Source of the DNA: a virus
Strand: one strand, 5' to 3'
IMG/VR virus record: IMGVR_UViG_3300047121_000238
Coordinates: 1 to 27,641 of that record
DNA: 27,641 nt
In this document: piece after piece, positions 7,543 to 14,999 of the stretch
Position numbering within the stretch: the first letter of the stretch is position 1
How the letters are laid out: each line of letters opens with the position of its first letter
Notes under the pieces: generated by a model
What the model saw: only the letters and a program-made list of their open reading frames with translations
What the model was told of the DNA's origin: nothing
Databases searched by the model: none
Position numbers and translations under genes: made by a program

Positions 7543-10505
7543 CTGAGGAGTACAGTTCCGTTAGCAGTACCGTTTCTAAGCCTCACATTGATAGCCAACA
7601 CTTCTGGTCCATCTGGATACACGCCATCTCCACCAATGGGCGAGTTGGTCAACTCTTTCAACGGACTCAAATCAAGTCTGTCGTTAACAGCTCCCCATTG
7701 CGAAGCGGTTCCTGATGGAGCCGGAGCGGCAAAAGCGAAAATTTGCTCACCACCAGTAGCAACACCTCCCGTCCAAGACGTTGCAACCTGGGCAAATGAT
7801 GGCTGTGAACCCTGTGCCGTAGCATTCACATCAAGCCACGTTACTGCGCTAATATTCGTCGGGTTAACAACTCCTTCTACAATTACGGCCCCAGCATTAA
7901 CGCCATTATCAACGTCAATACCCACGGCTTGCAAGAGGAATTGAGCTCTGTTAATGAGGTCTCTATTTCCAAGAACACCTACAAGGCCGGCCGACACGGA
8001 TGGTGCTAATCGAATCAAAAATGCAGTTTGAGTAGCCGTTGTTAATGATAGGCCTACTCTTTGATAGTTGAAGATGTAACCGCGGTCAGAGTCAAAGCCG
8101 CCATCCATTACAAGAGCCGAGCCCCAGTGTACAAGCGATGGACTACAGGTGTTTCGTATAAGGACTACACCAGGTCCGTTTGCAGACCCCGCCGTCGGTG
8201 TGTTGTGTGTGCTATCTACAGAACCTGTAAATGTTCTTGCAAGTCCGCCCTGGAACTTGCTTAAAGTTGCCGCCCTAGCCAACCCGGTAAATGTAGTTGA
8301 TGTTTTCCCGGTGTAAGAAATAATCTCTTGGTCAATTAAAAGTACACCTGAAGATGGAAAATCAGCAGTGCTAGCAACGGTTGCAGTAGTTGCTCCAGCT
8401 GCAAGCGATGCGGTCAAATAGGTATATGCTCCTTCATTCTCAACAGAATAGCGAACCGGTAAGTTACCTGTACGCATGTGCGCCTCATAGTTGACGTTGT
8501 TGTTCTTGAGCCTATGAACCATTAGCCAATTACCGTCAGCACCACGAATCATCCAGTCAATAAATCCTGCACCATACCATGTGTACTGAATGCCCACCAT
8601 TTGCATGGTGTTTAAGTCAAGTAGAAATCCACTTGGGTTGTTTATGCCGCCAGTGCCATCGCAGGTATCAATGTTCCAGTTGGCTTGAGAAATACGAGTT
8701 TCACGAACAATACTCCCCTTTACTCCAGAGGCATTTATACTTGGGCGATAATCCGGAGAGATAGTCATCGAAGTGTTGCTGGATATTGAAGCAACCAAAT
8801 ATGTCATGCCCTTGATTACAATCTTGGTACCAACACGAAGTTGCTCAATAAATTTAGTATCAGTACCAGTAACTGTCGTACTTCCAGCAGTTATAGCCAG
8901 TGTACCAACAAGTTGAAATACAGCACTTCGGCGAACAGCCCAGAATGTAGCCCCATCGTATTCGAAGAACATGCCATTCTGGTCATCAAAAGGACCAGCA
9001 CGAACAACAGAACCAGACCAAGCAGTTACAATAACTTTAGGATCAGTTCCCGGTGTATAAGTAGTTGTTATTGAACCAAGGGTTGCTGTATTTGCAAATG
9101 TGAAAACATATGGACTTGTTGCTACGGTTGCCACAGTATACGTTCCATCGTATCCAGATGTAGATATGCCTACTATTCTAACTGTTGCACCAGATTGAAG
9201 GCCGTGAGGCACTCCATCAACAGTAACAGTAACGGTAGAGCCAATAGCCGTTCCATTAGCTGAAATGCTACGAATGTCATAATTTGGCCTGAACAATACG
9301 CCGGATGACCACAGATACCCTTTACCAGACTGATAACGGTTATATTTCTTCGTTGAACGAACAATACAAGCACCATGCGATGCACTAGCCGCATAAATCT
9401 GTACGCCACCATCCCAAGGTCTAGGCTGTGCCAATCCATCTGAGTTAGTTGTGACTGTCATTGTACAGCCGGTAAAGTCAACGGCACTGCCTCCAGTTCC
9501 AGATGTCCACTGCCTAGTTACAAATGTAAATGTTGTCGCTGTTGGCACTGACGCCACATAAAATGACCCTTGAGCCTGAAGGGTATTAGTTCCACTAGTA
9601 ACCCTAACGAGAATAGGCGTGCCAGGCACAAGGTTGTGAGGGCTTGTTGACGTGATTGTCACTGATGTTCCGGCAGTATGTATCCCTGTTGGGTTGGTAA
9701 TTGGAATACTAACGTTTGTAGCAAACACACACCTACGAAGGACAATATTGTCTGCTAAAATTGAGCCCGATGTTACTGTTGTTTTGGCCCTGTATGTAAA
9801 CTGAGTCGGACTAACAACCGTCTCAACTAAAAACCCACCATCTGAACCACCTACGCCAAGGGCAACAGTTTGACTTGTACCAGCGACGTGGATTGGAGTT
9901 CCAGCCGTTGTGATACCATGCGCACTTGATGTCGTAACTGTAATCAACGAATTTGTACTTGAAGTAGTCGTTCCATCGGATGATATGGCCGTAACGACAA
10001 GGTCATTACTCTGAAGCTCAAGAATTGATGGGAAGTACCGGTTTAAGCCGTAAGACGCCCATTTTGTGGGCTGCAAGCCATACTCAAAGTCAGCATCAAT
10101 CATTGACTTGGGATCAGACACACGAATGCGCTCAATAGCGTCCGTTCCAAAGTCAAATGGCCGCATAACCTGCTCCTTCTTTTCAACCAAAATCTCAAGA
10201 ACATCCGTTGCTTGCATATACGACGTGTCCATGAGCAAATTGAACATAGTCACCCCACCAGCCCTCTGCACAAGAGTTGTCGGCATTCCAGTTGGAATCG
10301 TCTGGTTGTATGTGTTGAATGTTATCGTGCCAATGAGTTTCTCGTGCTCATCGCTGTACATCAGCTTGTTCCTCGTTGAATTGACAATCCTCCGGATTTG
10401 TCCAATATTCCATCTCCCCGGAATAACCAACTGAGCGGCATACTGCTGAGTTCCAGTAGTTACCGAAGGAGTGAAAATATAAGCTGATACTTGTTCTAGT
10501 GCCAT
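7521..10505 (-). CDS. Large beta-repeat virion protein, probably tail/fibre
   Basis: 994 residues, the largest gene here. The first 170 residues look like a globular structural domain (LVIPGRWNIGQIRRIVNS; FNLLMDTSYMQATDVLEILV). Several Ser/Thr/Gly-rich beta modules follow with a recurring PHGL/AHGI turn (VTTSSAHGITTAG, TSPHNLVPGTP, VDGVPHGLQSG), like Ig/FCCH-type repeats in phage tail proteins. A second kind of repeat has AGSTTVTGTDTKF and AAGATTATVASTADFPSSG followed by GVLLIDQEIISYTG. The C-terminal 200 residues form another domain. It is likely a tail-tip, fibre or spike protein. It overlaps the spanin-like gene by 22 nt. Confidence 0.65.
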   Translation of the reverse strand: MALEQVSAYIFTPSVTTGTQQYAAQLVIPGRWNIGQIRRIVNSTRNKLMYSDEHEKLIGTITFNTYNQTIPTGMPTTLVQRAGGVTMFNLLMDTSYMQATDVLEILVEKKEQVMRPFDFGTDAIERIRVSDPKSMIDADFEYGLQPTKWASYGLNRYFPSILELQSNDLVVTAISSDGTTTSSTNSLITVTTSSAHGITTAGTPIHVAGTSQTVALGVGGSDGGFLVETVVSPTQFTYRAKTTVTSGSILADNIVLRRCVFATNVSIPITNPTGIHTAGTSVTITSTSPHNLVPGTPILVRVTSGTNTLQAQGSFYVASVPTATTFTFVTRQWTSGTGGSAVDFTGCTMTVTTNSDGLAQPRPWDGGVQIYAASASHGACIVRSTKKYNRYQSGKGYLWSSGVLFRPNYDIRSISANGTAIGSTVTVTVDGVPHGLQSGATVRIVGISTSGYDGTYTVATVATSPYVFTFANTATLGSITTTYTPGTDPKVIVTAWSGSVVRAGPFDDQNGMFFEYDGATFWAVRRSAVFQLVGTLAITAGSTTVTGTDTKFIEQLRVGTKIVIKGMTYLVASISSNTSMTISPDYRPSINASGVKGSIVRETRISQANWNIDTCDGTGGINNPSGFLLDLNTMQMVGIQYTWYGAGFIDWMIRGADGNWLMVHRLKNNNVNYEAHMRTGNLPVRYSVENEGAYTYLTASLAAGATTATVASTADFPSSGVLLIDQEIISYTGKTSTTFTGLARAATLSKFQGGLARTFTGSVDSTHNTPTAGSANGPGVVLIRNTCSPSLVHWGSALVMDGGFDSDRGYIFNYQRVGLSLTTATQTAFLIRLAPSVSAGLVGVLGNRDLINRAQFLLQAVGIDVDNGVNAGAVIVEGVVNPTNISAVTWLDVNATAQGSQPSFAQVATSWTGGVATGGEQIFAFAAPAPSGTASQWGAVNDRLDLSPLKELTNSPIGGDGVYPDGPEVLAINVRLRNGTANGTVLLRWSEAQA

Positions 10506-10507
10506 GT

Positions 10508-10693
10508 TTATTGTTGTTTATATGGAAATATTTTGTTTAGTTGCTCTTGCCTCTTGTCGCAGCCACATTCAATACCGGTTGCTTCCGATATCACCTCGAC
10601 TGCCTTCTTCACGCCAGTCATCGTGAAGATCCGCGCCAGCGTGTCGCCAGCACCCTTGTCATTATTTTTTTGAGAAGTACTTGTCGTAGACAT
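10508..10693 (-). CDS. Small phage protein with CGCDKRQEQLNKIFPYK end
   Basis: 61 residues from the ATG at 10693; a longer form would need a TTG. It contains GVKKAVEVISEATGIECGCD followed by KRQEQLNKIFPYK. I recall this C-terminal motif (CGCDKR then LN and FPY) from small genes beside holins in Bacteroidota phages, with function unknown. It overlaps the holin candidate by 32 nt in another frame, suggesting a tightly linked lysis or virion role. No TM segment. Confidence 0.6.
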   Translation of the reverse strand: MSTTSTSQKNNDKGAGDTLARIFTMTGVKKAVEVISEATGIECGCDKRQEQLNKIFPYKQQ

Positions 10694-10943
10694 ATTCAAC
10701 AGCTTTAAGTCCTCCGAATCCTATGATGAACGCTACGCCATACTCAGCCTCCGGCTTCATATTTAAGTACGACACAACGAGTGGCGTCAGGTAGTTCGCA
10801 GACAATGTGCCCGAGAATATAGTGACCGCCTGCTCCATCCAGTTCATCGTCTTACGCTTTGCCCACAGCGTGACAATACTGCCACCAAGTCCAGCTAATG
10901 TCAGCGATAGGTTAATACCGATTTCATTCAGTAACTCTTTCAT
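10662..10943 (-). CDS. Holin candidate, small membrane protein
   Basis: 93 residues with three hydrophobic stretches: LSLTLAGLGGSIVTLWA (about 12-28), a longer one covering TIFSGTLSANYLTPLVVSYL (41-60), and YGVAFIIGFGGLKAVEYVY (68-86). It ends in a basic tail YDKYFSKK. Size, several TM helices, the charged C-terminus and a place in the late operon upstream of a spanin-like gene fit a holin, which opens the inner membrane at lysis. No endolysin is recognisable in the window. The start overlaps the stop of the upstream neighbour. Confidence 0.6.
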   Translation of the reverse strand: MKELLNEIGINLSLTLAGLGGSIVTLWAKRKTMNWMEQAVTIFSGTLSANYLTPLVVSYLNMKPEAEYGVAFIIGFGGLKAVEYVYDKYFSKK

Positions 10944-11164
10944 TTCCTTGCTCTGTTTGTTGATTGTTTCTCAAGAATGACCTTACCGCCCTTCTGGTGC
11001 GACACGTCCATGCCATCACCCTTGGTGCCCATCTCGCGGTTCTTCTGCACCAACTCCGCTCTGTAACGCCTACGCTCAGGCGTGCTGTGATACTTTTTGT
11101 CGTACTCCACCTTCCTGCGCCTAGCGCCAGGATTGTCCGCGTAATATCTCGCCGTCTTCCTCAT
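10940..11164 (-). CDS. Small basic phage protein (ARYYADNPGARRRK)
   Basis: 74 residues, highly charged and basic. The N-terminus MRKTARYYADNPGARRRKVE and the motif DVSHQKGGKVILEKQSTNRA near the end recur in small structural-region genes of phages from Bacteroidota and marine hosts (recalled, not searched). There is no HNH pair or other catalytic motif. Overlaps of 4 nt and 1 nt with its neighbours support expression within the operon. Confidence 0.6.
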   Translation of the reverse strand: MRKTARYYADNPGARRRKVEYDKKYHSTPERRRYRAELVQKNREMGTKGDGMDVSHQKGGKVILEKQSTNRARK

Positions 11165-11451
11165 CAGTACTTCCCCCTCCTACCTTTCGGCGATGACGCA
11201 GTGCTGCCCCCCTTGCCTGCCCACAAGTTCTTACACGCCCAGTAACGCGCTGTCAGCTTACTCGTAGCCGTGTCACAGTTATGACGCGCCTTGAAGCTCT
11301 TACGGGCGGCATCACTGTAGTTGTGGCCGTACCCCTTCGCACCGAAGTGTATGATCTTCTCCTGACCACCTTCACACCCCTTCACCATCCTCTTCTTGCC
11401 TGGGCTCGTCGATGGCCTAGGCTTGTTACATGGCATACTGTCCTTGTTCAT
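11164..11451 (-). CDS. Phage basic protein with RARHNCD...ARYWACK type motif
   Basis: 95 residues. The core EKIIHFGAKGYGHNYSDAAR, then FKARHNCD and TARYWACKNLW, is a recognisable small module of phages and giant viruses, with paired Cys/His residues that may bind metal; its function is unknown. The flanks are basic and low complexity (KPRPSTSPGKKRMVKG; SPKGRRGKY). It overlaps the gene upstream by ATGA. The Cys-rich basic protein at 5290-5625 is broadly similar in character, so the two may act together in the virion. Confidence 0.6.
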   Translation of the reverse strand: MNKDSMPCNKPRPSTSPGKKRMVKGCEGGQEKIIHFGAKGYGHNYSDAARKSFKARHNCDTATSKLTARYWACKNLWAGKGGSTASSPKGRRGKY

Positions 11452-11585
11452 TTATTCTTCTTCTTAGCTGCCGAGTATGCAATCGCCGCTATCTGCTCAC
11501 GACTACGCTTCTTGCCTGCGGGCTTACTTCTGTTTGCCCTCGTCAGCTCGGCGATGTTCTTAGACACAGATTTCGTTAGTGGCAT
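11448..11585 (-). CDS. Very small phage protein MPLTKSVSKNIAELTRANR
   Basis: A 45-residue reading frame, MPLTKSVSKNIAELTRANRS then KPAGKKRSREQIAAIAYSAA and KKKNK. The pattern 'SVSKNI-EL...R-SREQI-AIA-S-A' is a well-conserved small phage protein of unknown function that I recognise from many phage late operons. It is followed by an ATGA overlap into 11164-11451 and preceded by a TATATTTG promoter-like box, so it probably begins this transcription segment. Confidence 0.65.
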   Translation of the reverse strand: MPLTKSVSKNIAELTRANRSKPAGKKRSREQIAAIAYSAAKKKNK

Positions 11586-11589
11586 CTCG

Positions 11590-11597
11590 TATTTTTG
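11590..11597 (+). promoter_or_regulatory. Possible plus-strand -7 box for the winged-helix gene
   Basis: TATTTTTG matches TAnnTTTG on the plus strand, 19 nt before the TTG start at 11617. It sits 3 nt from an opposing minus-strand box at 11601-11608, so transcription in the two directions may exclude one another. No clear -33. Confidence 0.3.
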
Positions 11598-11600
11598 CCA

Positions 11601-11608
11601 CAAATATA
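11601..11608 (-). promoter_or_regulatory. Possible late promoter -7 box before 11448-11585
   Basis: The minus strand reads TATATTTG, an exact match to the Bacteroidota -7 consensus, 15 nt upstream of the ATG at 11585. It is in the only gap between the small late genes and the plus-strand winged-helix gene. Confidence 0.45.
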
Positions 11609-11616
11609 ATCACGTT

Positions 11617-12060
11617 TTGACGAACCCACTTAAATACTGGACTGCCGTCCGCTACTACGTCTCCATGACCTATGGCCTCTCCATCAAGGAACTAGACGCC
11701 ATGCTCTGGATGCACGATGAACCCTACCTCACCATCAGAGAACTCCGCGAGGTCTTCGCCGGCTCCGATGGCTCTGGCTATGTCACCAGCGCCCTCATCC
11801 GCGAGGGGTGGATCTCAGTTGTCACCGAGACCCCCCGTCGCCTTCACTCACTCTCCCCGAGAGGACACCAGCTTGTACGCGACATCAAGGAGTGGTGCGC
11901 CCTAAGACGCGTCATGCCCGAGCGCGTGCCCTGGATGACCGAGCCCACCAACTCAACACGCATGCGCAAGATGCGCACACGCATTCGCATCATCAACTCT
12001 CTCGTAAGACAGCACAGATATCACGATCAGTTATCACGAGCAACTGACGGTCCTCAATAA
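11617..12060 (+). CDS. Winged-helix DNA-binding protein on the opposite strand
   Basis: 147 residues if the TTG at 11617 is used; the first ATG at 11665 would drop the helix NPLKYWTAVRYYV, which looks like part of the domain. LSIKELDAMLWMHDEPYLTI then RELREVF, SALIREGWISVV and LHSLSPRGHQLVRDIKEW read as a MarR/PadR-like winged helix, with a Lys/Arg-rich C-terminus. Third codon positions are strongly C-rich, as expected for a translated frame. It is the only plus-strand gene within the minus-strand late block, and its last 68 nt overlap the end of the GroES gene tail to tail. It probably regulates transcription; the target is unknown. Confidence 0.6.
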   Translation: MTNPLKYWTAVRYYVSMTYGLSIKELDAMLWMHDEPYLTIRELREVFAGSDGSGYVTSALIREGWISVVTETPRRLHSLSPRGHQLVRDIKEWCALRRVMPERVPWMTEPTNSTRMRKMRTRIRIINSLVRQHRYHDQLSRATDGPQ

Positions 12061-12259
12061 TCAGCCTGAAGCCAGCGTTCTTGTCGTATGCCACCAACTG
12101 CCCGGGGGCAAGCACCGGCGAGCACTGATCACCGACAGCGATGACATCACCGTGCCGGTACCTGATGTCGTCAGCATCCTTGACGCTGAGCACCAACTCA
12201 CCACTCTGTGGGCGACCCTGCACCGGGTCCACCACAACGTATCGCCCTACCGCCTTCAC
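11993..12259 (-). CDS. groES: Phage co-chaperonin GroES
   Basis: 88 residues that follow the GroES pattern: VGRYVVVDPVQGRPQSGELVL near the start (as GroES 'DRVIVKRKEVE...GGIVL'), then YRHGDVIAVGD, LAPGQLVAYDKNAG (as 'VKVGDIVIFNDGYG') and LLVITDRDICAVL (as 'VLIMSESDILAIV'). GroES caps the GroEL barrel. The mobile loop region (about 15-30) is short, which may reflect specificity for the phage's own GroEL. The gene follows GroEL in the same direction with a 4-nt ATGA overlap, so the two are likely made together. Confidence 0.85.
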   Translation of the reverse strand: MKAVGRYVVVDPVQGRPQSGELVLSVKDADDIRYRHGDVIAVGDQCSPVLAPGQLVAYDKNAGFRLIIEDRQLLVITDRDICAVLRES

Positions 12260-13749
12260 AGCACCACAGCGTTAGACCCCAATACAGTAGACGCCACACT
12301 CACAGCACCCTCAAGCGCCGATATCGTCACCAACGCCGGGTCGATGACGCCAAGGTCGTACATGTCACCAGCGATACCAGTCACCAGACACATGCCGTAG
12401 TCATGTGGCAGCGGACCCTCAGGCAGCTCCATACCAGCGTTCTCGTACAGAACACGCATCGGCTCACGCAACGCCTTAGTCAGCACACGCAACGCCGGGC
12501 TGTCATCAAAGTCAGCCTCCATGTCAGCAGCTACATCACGCAGCGCCACACCACCACCAGGCAGGATGCCACCCTCCATAGCAGAGCGGACAGCACAGAT
12601 ACTGTCCTCCATCCTGTCGTACAGCTCCTTCTGCTCGACGTCAGTGTGCGCACCCACCTGTATGACAGACGCCAGACCACGCAGCATCGCCAGCCGGTCC
12701 GCAGCGTTCTCACCACCCTGCTTCTCAACCTGAGCAATACGGCTCTCATCGGGGACAATGTCACCCAGAGTCACAGTGGTCTCATCACGCGTGATGCTGA
12801 TGCGGTTGACACGGCCAAGGTCAGCCATAGTCGCAATACTCAAGTCATCACCAGTGCGCTCACTGAACAACTTAGCCCCCGTAACGAGAGCCAAGTCCTC
12901 CATCAGCTCCTGACGACGCCACCCGAAGCTCGGCGGAGCCACCACAGCGAACCGCATGCCATTCTTCACGACGTTAGCCGCCAGAGTCATCACCACCTGG
13001 TCGCTGACATCACCGATGATGACCAGAGGATCCCCCGACGCAATCACCCCCCTGATGATGGTCTCAATGTGCAAGATGTTGTTCACAGGACCGTCAATCA
13101 CCAACAGCAACGCATTGTCGAAGACCACAGAGTCGTTACTCTGGTCGTTCACGAACACACGCGACGCATACCCACGCTGGAACCTCACCCCACGACGCTT
13201 GTCCAACGTACAAGTCGTACCCTGACCCTTCTCAGCCACAACTATGCCACCCTTGCCAACATGCTCGTAAGCATCAGCAATCAGAGCGCCCATCTCAGCA
13301 TCACCATTCGCAGATATCGTCGCAATACTCAACAGACCGTCCGAAGTGACCAGAGGCCGAGCCCGACCACGTAGTATCTTGACAGCAGATGCCGCAAGAC
13401 GCTGAAGCTCCCGCGTCTCCGAAAGAGAGAGGCCACCCCCAGCACTAATCAACGCCTCCGCTAACACAACAGCAGTAGTAGTCCCATCACCAGCACGACT
13501 CGCAGACAACTCGGAAACCTGACGCATAATCCGGACAGCAAGATTCTCGACAGGATCATCCAACTTAATGGACCGCGCAACAGTCACACCATCCTTCGTG
13601 ATGGTGAAACCACCTACAAATCTCATCTCCGGACCAGCATCAATGACAACAGTGTTGCCACCAGGTCCTAATGTGCTCTTGACAGCCGAAGCCATCTGCT
13701 TAATACCCGAGGCGAGCTTACTGCGGGCATCATTATATAAAATTACCAT
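12256..13749 (-). CDS. groEL: Phage chaperonin GroEL
   Basis: 497 residues from the ATG at 13749. The frame extends upstream to 13845, but the extra 32 residues are low-complexity and the chaperonin homology starts with MVILYNDARSKLASGIKQ. Equatorial ATP-site motifs are TLGPGG (26-31), TKDGVTVA (51-58), GDGTTT (87-92), MEDSICAVRSAMEGG with its catalytic Asp near 382, and GGGVAL (398-403). The apical domain is present (FQRGYASRVFVND; PSFGWRRQELMEDLA). It is about 50 residues shorter than E. coli GroEL and lacks the GGM tail, ending GSNAVVL. It heads the leftward operon with GroES. It probably folds a phage protein that the host chaperonin handles poorly. Confidence 0.93.
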   Translation of the reverse strand: MVILYNDARSKLASGIKQMASAVKSTLGPGGNTVVIDAGPEMRFVGGFTITKDGVTVARSIKLDDPVENLAVRIMRQVSELSASRAGDGTTTAVVLAEALISAGGGLSLSETRELQRLAASAVKILRGRARPLVTSDGLLSIATISANGDAEMGALIADAYEHVGKGGIVVAEKGQGTTCTLDKRRGVRFQRGYASRVFVNDQSNDSVVFDNALLLVIDGPVNNILHIETIIRGVIASGDPLVIIGDVSDQVVMTLAANVVKNGMRFAVVAPPSFGWRRQELMEDLALVTGAKLFSERTGDDLSIATMADLGRVNRISITRDETTVTLGDIVPDESRIAQVEKQGGENAADRLAMLRGLASVIQVGAHTDVEQKELYDRMEDSICAVRSAMEGGILPGGGVALRDVAADMEADFDDSPALRVLTKALREPMRVLYENAGMELPEGPLPHDYGMCLVTGIAGDMYDLGVIDPALVTISALEGAVSVASTVLGSNAVVL

Positions 13750-13895
13750 AGGGCGAAGATACGGAAAAAGACCCCATGACGAAAATCCGATTTTTTTTGG
13801 CCATATTTCTATATACGTAGAACTCTTTTTTTTAAACTTTATCATTATTTTAAAAAAAATTGGAATTTGTTCATAATCAGAGAGTTAAGTGTCAT

Positions 13896-14016
13896 AAAAT
13901 CGGTTCAAAATCGGGTTGATATGACGATTTTTTTATGCAACTATGTTGCAAGAAGAGAGAGTTCTAGTTCATGCCGATTTTATGACGATTTTGATGACGA
14001 TTTTATGCCGATTTTT
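13896..14016. repeat. Iteron-like CGATTTT repeats
   Basis: ATGMCGATTTT units (M = A or C) occur at 13921-13931, 13971-13981, 13982-13992, 13994-14004 and 14005-14015. Inverted copies AAAATCGG lie at 13896-13903 and 13907-13914. Spacing in the cluster is 11-12 bp, about one helical turn, as for iterons bound by a replication initiator or a repressor. A related CCGATTTT also lies at about 13787-13794, upstream of GroEL. Confidence 0.6.
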
Positions 14017-14032
14017 GGGGTGTTTGGGCATG

Positions 14033-14064
14033 AATATATTAGTAATATATATTACTAATATATT
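14033..14064. repeat. 32-bp perfect A/T palindrome
   Basis: The 32 bases are identical to their reverse complement (arms of 16 bp, AATATATTAGTAATAT then its complement), with no spacer. All but two base pairs are A/T. It follows the iterons directly and is followed by a G-rich run. It could be an easily melted or cruciform origin element, or a bidirectional terminator. Confidence 0.8.
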
Positions 14065-14251
14065 TAGGGGGGTGTCCGGCAGGCGGAGGGGGGAAGGACA
14101 TGAGATGGTATGAAGGAGGGGGTTATCCCCCCGAATCACGATGCCGTGCCGAGTGCGCAAACACCCCCCTTGTCGGGTGGGTGGGGTAGCTTAATGTTGT
14201 AACATTGCCCAAAATTTAGACTTTTTTGTCCACTATTGTAGACCTACCAAC

Positions 14252-14332
14252 GAATAACGGATAAAAAGGTCTTAATATCCTTTTTGCCCTTATGGCGCAC
14301 GGGAATAACGGATAAAAAGGTCTTAATATCCT
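14252..14332. repeat. Direct repeat pair, 30 bp, spaced 51 bp
   Basis: GAATAACGGATAAAAAGGTC followed by TTAATATCCT occurs at 14252-14281 and again at 14303-14332. Each unit contains GGATA...TATCC as an inverted pair. A third, diverged half follows at about 14346-14365 with GGACAA-AA-TTGTCC. These are candidate protein-binding sites in the control region. Confidence 0.75.
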
Positions 14333-14476
14333 ATTAAGTGGGCAATAATAACGGACAAAATTGTCCGAATATAGGCTCAATTTCCTTCATCTTATGTTAC
14401 GGCGCTTTCCCCTTGTTTCATCCCTTGTTATATCGTGTTTTGCCCTTTGTTAAATTGCTTTGTATCAAGTGTTAAA

Positions 14477-14542
14477 AATATTTTTTTCAGTGTTAAACCG
14501 CCTCCAAACGCTACAAACGCACTTTTCAATATTTTTTTCAGT
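14477..14542. repeat. Direct repeat pair AATATTTTTTTCAGT, spaced 51 bp
   Basis: The same 15 bases are at 14477-14491 and 14528-14542. The 51-bp spacing equals that of the repeat pair at 14252/14303. The T-runs could mark A-tract bends or promoter upstream elements. Confidence 0.55.
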
Positions 14543-14630
14543 ACTACGAAAAAAAAGTTTTGCAGTTATATGGATATGTACGATAATTGCAATGTACAAC
14601 AACGGCAGACGGTCGGGCGAAACAAGAGGG

Positions 14631-14768
14631 ATGAAACAAATAGCGGTATTTGTTTGGTTTGCTTGCAAGCAGTTGATACAGGGCGGGGATGGATACAGTG
14701 TAATGTCATTACACTATATGCGGGGGAACGGGCGTAAACGGGTAGAATTTCATTTCTCAGACTTTTAG
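14631..14768 (+). CDS. Doubtful small ORF across the first palindrome
   Basis: A 45-residue frame MKQIAVFVWFACKQLIQGGD...VEFHFSDF. It reads the palindrome as VMSLH, the same frame as in the secreted protein at 22963. There is no A-rich CTATG leader and no homology that I recognise, and an alternative overlapping frame starts at 14569. Listed only because the palindrome elsewhere lies inside or at the end of real genes. Confidence 0.2.
   Translation: MKQIAVFVWFACKQLIQGGDGYSVMSLHYMRGNGRKRVEFHFSDF
14698..14714. promoter_or_regulatory. 17-bp palindrome copy 1 (T centre)
   Basis: GTGTAATGTCATTACAC, extended to a 19-bp palindrome by flanking A and T. Most upstream copy, about 740 nt before the first right-arm gene. 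Confidence 0.85.
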
Positions 14769-14793
14769 GCTACCAATGGAAAAAACCGACAGG

Positions 14794-14812
14794 GGTATGT
14801 ACCGAACATACC
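14794..14812. repeat. Hairpin GGTATGT-ACCGA-ACATACC
   Basis: 7-bp inverted repeat with a 5-nt loop in the untranslated control region. There is no T-run after it, so it is not a typical terminator. It may fold in a leader RNA. Confidence 0.5.
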
Positions 14813-14834
14813 GAACGGGGTAGCGCAAGCAGTA

Positions 14835-14851
14835 CGCACGAACGACGTGCG
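14835..14851. repeat. Hairpin CGCACG-AACGA-CGTGCG
   Basis: 6-bp G/C-rich inverted repeat with loop AACGA, 22 nt after the previous hairpin, whose loop is ACCGA. The similar loops suggest related RNA hairpins or protein sites. A related GGCAC-GAAC-GTGCC hairpin recurs at 15303-15316. Confidence 0.5.
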
Positions 14852-14999
14852 CACGTCCTAAAAGTTGGAAGCAAGACGCACGAAAGAAGAACGAAGGTCA
14901 GGCACGTGAGGTAAGCACGAAAGTTCTTATGTGGAATGTTATGGAGCGGTCTAACCTATGTTAGATAGTTAAACGTAACAGGCGGCAAATACGGAGGGC

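Noticed and set aside
11281-11616. Upstream part of the plus-strand frame leading into the winged-helix gene
   Set aside because: It is antisense to two well-supported small genes (11164-11451 and 11448-11585), and the protein-like pattern starts only near 11617.
12208-13374. 388-residue plus-strand reading frame opposite GroEL
   Set aside because: It is a shadow of the GroEL codons: low-complexity His/Thr/Arg/Ser text with no domain, no start context and full overlap with a clear gene on the other strand.
13749-13845. Longer GroEL start at 13845
   Set aside because: The extra 32 residues are Lys/Phe/Ser-rich and come from A/T-rich leader DNA. Chaperonin homology begins at the ATG at 13749.
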